Below are positions 41,973 to 44,060 of a stretch of DNA of 44,060 nt, piece by piece. The DNA comes from a virus. Each line of letters opens with the position of its first letter. Positions within the stretch are counted from its first letter, which is position 1. The stretch lies in IMG/VR virus record IMGVR_UViG_3300010354_000168, positions 1-44,060 of that record; one strand, 5' to 3'. The translations under genes were made by a program, and so were the position numbers. The notes beneath the pieces were generated by a model, which saw only the letters and a program-made list of their open reading frames with translations, was not told the DNA's origin and did not search any database.

Positions 41973-41980
41973 AATAAATA
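41973..41980 (+). promoter_or_regulatory. T4-type late promoter (AATAAATA) before the 183-aa gene
   Basis: AATAAATA lies 23 bases before the ATG at 42004, in the short gap after gene 67, followed by a T-rich and A-rich tract (GTGTTTTTTTAAAATA). Matches 7 of 8 bases of the T4 consensus. Confidence 0.55.
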
Positions 41981-42003
41981 ACTAAAAGTGTTTTTTTAAA
42001 ATA

Positions 42004-42555
42004 ATGGCTCATAGACCAGTTGGGGCAGGTTCCTCATTTAGTTTTGTAGCAGGTGCTGCCACTACATCATCTGCTTTTTCTGTACAATCAAGTGTTCTGC
42101 GAGTTGTTGCCGTTGGTGCATCGGCACATGTTGCAGTAGGAGCAACTCCTACTGCAACAAATACTGATTATTATGTTGCACCCGGAGAATCTGTAACACT
42201 GGGTTTAACTAAAGCATCAAACAGAGTTGTTGGTGTTACAACAGGAACAACAACAATTGTCACTGTTCCAGAAGGAACTCAAGTTCCCTTTGGAGTTGGT
42301 GATTATGTTTCTTTAGTTTCTGCGGCTCAAACATATTATAATTTTACACATCAAGAAGTATTATCTGTTAACACTTCTTCTGGAATTGATGGATACTATC
42401 AAACAAGAATGACGGTTAATTATAATTCTTCTGGAATTGTAACAGCATTTTCTTCAAGAGATGCTTCCGTTACTCTTTCAAATAAAGTTTCCGCATATGG
42501 GTTAGGTTCAGGAATACTTCATTTCCAACAAGTACAAATTTCAGGACAAGCATGA
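42004..42555 (+). CDS. Conserved protein in the place of gene 68 (183 aa)
   Basis: The ATG at 42004 gives 183 residues beginning MAHRPVGAGSSFSFVAGAAT. It is small-residue-rich (Ala, Gly, Ser, Thr, Val) and seems to be all beta: long alternating strands (VLRVVAVGASAHVAVG, ESVTLGLTKASNRVVGVTTG, TTIVTVPEGTQVPFGVGDYV, KVSAYGLGSGILHFQQVQIS). This is unlike T4 gp68, a charged helical prohead core protein, so it is not a recognisable gp68 although it holds that gene's place between 67 and 21. The strand pattern would suit a small jelly-roll or coat decoration protein. Present at this place in many cyanophages, from memory. It ends overlapping gene 21 (ATGATG). Confidence 0.75.
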   Translation: MAHRPVGAGSSFSFVAGAATTSSAFSVQSSVLRVVAVGASAHVAVGATPTATNTDYYVAPGESVTLGLTKASNRVVGVTTGTTTIVTVPEGTQVPFGVGDYVSLVSAAQTYYNFTHQEVLSVNTSSGIDGYYQTRMTVNYNSSGIVTAFSSRDASVTLSNKVSAYGLGSGILHFQQVQISGQA

Positions 42556-43205
42556 TGAAACTAATCAGAGAGGAGATCGAAAAGGTTGAAGTTCTTACCG
42601 AAAAGGTAGGCAATCAGACAAAACTTTATATTAAGGGTCCTTTTCTTCAAGCAGAATGCGTTAACCGTAATGGGCGCATGTATCCAATGCAAATTATGGA
42701 GCGTGAAGTAAAGCGTTACACTGAACAGTATGTTCAAAAAGGACGTGCTCTTGGAGAACTTGGGCACCCAGATGGTCCAACCGTAAACCTAGACAGAGTA
42801 TCACATAAAATTGTGGATCTTTGCCGTGAAGGAAATAACTTCATTGGTAAGGCACAAATTTTATCAACTCCAATGGGAAAAATTGCAGAATCTCTTCTTA
42901 AGGATGGAGTGACTCTTGGAGTTTCTTCTCGTGGTATTGGATCTTTAAGAGAAAATAACAAAGGATATAAAGAAGTTGGTGAAGACTTCATGCTTGCAAC
43001 TGCTGCAGATATTGTAGCAGATCCTTCCGCACCAGATGCTTTTGTTCAAGGAATCATGGAAGGAAAGGAGTGGGTATGGGATGGTGGCATCTTAAGAGAA
43101 AAAATTGCAGAAAATACTAGACGTAAAATTAACACTTTAGTTGACCAAAGACTTTTGGAAGACTATAAGTTGAGTTTATTCAATGAGTTCTTAAACTCAT
43201 TGTAA
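42552..43205 (+). CDS. 21: Prohead core protease gp21
   Basis: Homologue of T4 gp21, the serine protease (family S77) that matures the prohead by cutting after (L/I)-x-E sites. Landmarks: LYIKGPFLQAECVNRNGRMY (the T4 AEVVNRNxRxYP element), GRALGELGHPDGPTVNLDRV with the catalytic His at about residue 72, and LGVSSRGIGSL with the catalytic Ser at about 125. The later DIVADPSAPDAFVQG is also typical. 217 residues (T4: 212). Two adjacent ATG codons, 42552 and 42555, overlap the previous stop; the second (MKLIREE) may be the true start. It should process gp22, gp67, the major capsid protein and the predicted targeting-peptide proteins upstream. Confidence 0.96.
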   Translation: MMKLIREEIEKVEVLTEKVGNQTKLYIKGPFLQAECVNRNGRMYPMQIMEREVKRYTEQYVQKGRALGELGHPDGPTVNLDRVSHKIVDLCREGNNFIGKAQILSTPMGKIAESLLKDGVTLGVSSRGIGSLRENNKGYKEVGEDFMLATAADIVADPSAPDAFVQGIMEGKEWVWDGGILREKIAENTRRKINTLVDQRLLEDYKLSLFNEFLNSL

Positions 43206-43215
43206 TTTATTAATT

Positions 43216-43223
43216 TATAAATA
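43216..43223 (+). promoter_or_regulatory. Perfect T4 late promoter (TATAAATA), gene 22
   Basis: TATAAATA, identical to the T4 late consensus, lies 36 bases before the ATG of gene 22 in a clean 54-base gap. A good ribosome site (GGAGAG) follows. It would drive scaffold and the major capsid gene expected beyond the window. Confidence 0.75.
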
Positions 43224-43259
43224 AATATAGATTTCATACAGGAAAATCGGAGAGTTCAA

Positions 43260-44060
43260 ATGTCTCGTGGTAAACAATTACAAGAAATGGAAGTAGGCAC
43301 AAAGCAATCCAGGACTGCTGTTAATGCCGGTGCAAAACCAGCAGAAGCAATGCCAACGCTTTCAGGCAATATTCCACCTGGTCAAACTGGTGGTTGGGAA
43401 GATCTTGGTGGTCCTACTCCAGAGAATTATAAGTCTGATGATGATTCTGCAAAGCTTAAGACTCCAGGCGCAACTCTTAAGCAAGTTAAGGATGTTGTAA
43501 ATCAAAATGCTAAACCAGCTGAAGCAATGAAAGAAGAAGAAGAACTCGATGATGAGGACCTGATTGAAGAAGAAGGTGAAGAAGAGATTGAAGGTGCATT
43601 AGAAGATGAAGATGCTGCTGAAGATGGTGGCGAAGAGGAAGAAGAGGAAGTAGTTGAAGAAGAGTTTGACATTGAAGAAGATGTCAATGCCCTAATCGAG
43701 GGTGAGGATCTTTCAGAAGAATTCAAAGAAAAGGCAAAAATCATCTTTGAAGCTGCAATTACTTCAAGAGTAAATCAAATTAAAGAAGAAATTGAAGCAG
43801 TCTACGAAGAAAGACTCGTAGAAGAAGTAAAAGAAATTGCAGAAGCTCTATCAGAGCGCGTAGATTCTTATCTTGAGTATGTTGCTGATGAGTGGTTCAA
43901 TGAGAACTCACTTGCAGTTGAAAATGGTCTGAAGGAAGAGTTAACCGAATCCTTCATGACTGGTCTGAAAGGACTTTTTGAAGAACATTATGTATCAATC
44001 CCTGAAGATAAATATGATGTGCTTGAGAGCATGGTAGAAAAACTTGATGAAATGGAGACA
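43260..44060 (+). CDS. 22: Prohead core scaffold protein gp22, 3' end cut by window
   Basis: Open from ATG 43260 to the end of the window, 267 codons, no stop seen. Homologue of T4 gp22, the main scaffold of the prohead. The start MSRGKQLQEMEVGTKQSRTA contains LQE, a possible gp21 cleavage site. The middle is extremely acidic (long runs of Glu and Asp at about residues 93-140), then come long charged helices (KEKAKIIFEAAITSRVNQIK, EEIEAVYEERLVEEVKEIAE). The family's most typical part, SERVDSYLEYVADEWFNENS ... ENGLKEELTESFMTGLKGLF, EEHYVSIPEDKYDVLE, is near the end. The reverse-strand Ser-rich frame is only the shadow of the Glu codons. It follows gp21 by 54 bases and precedes, outside the window, the expected capsid gene 23. 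Confidence 0.95.
   Translation, partial: MSRGKQLQEMEVGTKQSRTAVNAGAKPAEAMPTLSGNIPPGQTGGWEDLGGPTPENYKSDDDSAKLKTPGATLKQVKDVVNQNAKPAEAMKEEEELDDEDLIEEEGEEEIEGALEDEDAAEDGGEEEEEEVVEEEFDIEEDVNALIEGEDLSEEFKEKAKIIFEAAITSRVNQIKEEIEAVYEERLVEEVKEIAEALSERVDSYLEYVADEWFNENSLAVENGLKEELTESFMTGLKGLFEEHYVSIPEDKYDVLESMVEKLDEMET

Noticed and set aside
43502-43744. Ser-rich minus-strand frame in gene 22
   Set aside because: It is the complement of GAA/GAG/GAT-rich scaffold codons; low-complexity shadow.
1-44060. tRNA genes, CRISPR arrays, integrase or attachment sites
   Set aside because: Reading both strands by eye gave no cloverleaf with TTC-type T-loop, no regularly spaced direct repeats and no integrase; none is claimed.

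Overview
The window looks like part of the genome of a T4-like myovirus of marine cyanobacteria (Synechococcus or Prochlorococcus). The evidence is the T4 virion gene series in its cyanophage arrangement: 25, 6, a giant baseplate ORF, 8, a DUF4815-type ORF, 13, 14, 15, 16, 17, 18, 19, 20, 67, 21, 22. Small genes typical of cyanophages lie between them. A related myovirus of another marine bacterium, for example a pelagiphage, is the main alternative. All supported genes are on the + strand, and the ends of the window cut a small gene on the left and gene 22 on the right.

Region 1 (1-1200): five small genes of about 46-70 codons, the first one cut. They are visibly richer in G+C (about half in sampled lines) than the rest (about one third). 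They lack clear Shine-Dalgarno sites, have pyrimidine-rich leaders (two nearly identical), and are separated by intergenic hairpins. Region 2 (1200-3860): a GC-rich palindrome in a gene-free stretch, a one-helix membrane protein, a small acidic protein, a glycosyltransferase with two overlapping small genes, a clean terminator, and two genes of unknown function.

Region 3 (3860-27360): baseplate genes. gp25 and gp6 are followed by a single ORF of 4037 codons carrying a YHYH-like domain and many repeat units. gp8 comes next, then a very long DUF4815-type structural gene that is interrupted by one in-frame TAA. Region 4 (27360-37110): neck and packaging. It holds gp13, gp14, gp15, small terminase gp16, and a cluster of probable head-associated proteins. 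Two members of that cluster start with a peptide like the T4 capsid-targeting sequence. A conserved structural protein, large terminase gp17 and a small zinc-finger protein follow. Region 5 (37110-44060): sheath, tube, portal, prohead core gp67, an unknown protein in the place of gene 68, prohead protease gp21 and the start of scaffold gp22.

Together the genes build the baseplate, tail, neck, portal and prohead and package the DNA. Matches to the T4 late promoter (TATAAATA and variants) stand before most morphogenesis blocks, and several share bases with the TAA stop codon of the gene in front. The best leads are: (a) the in-frame stop in the DUF4815 gene; (b) a G-x-G-Y beta-repeat spread over four different virion proteins; (c) predicted gp21-processed internal head proteins next to a protein assembled from several modules; (d) the compositionally distinct small-gene cassette with a shared leader.
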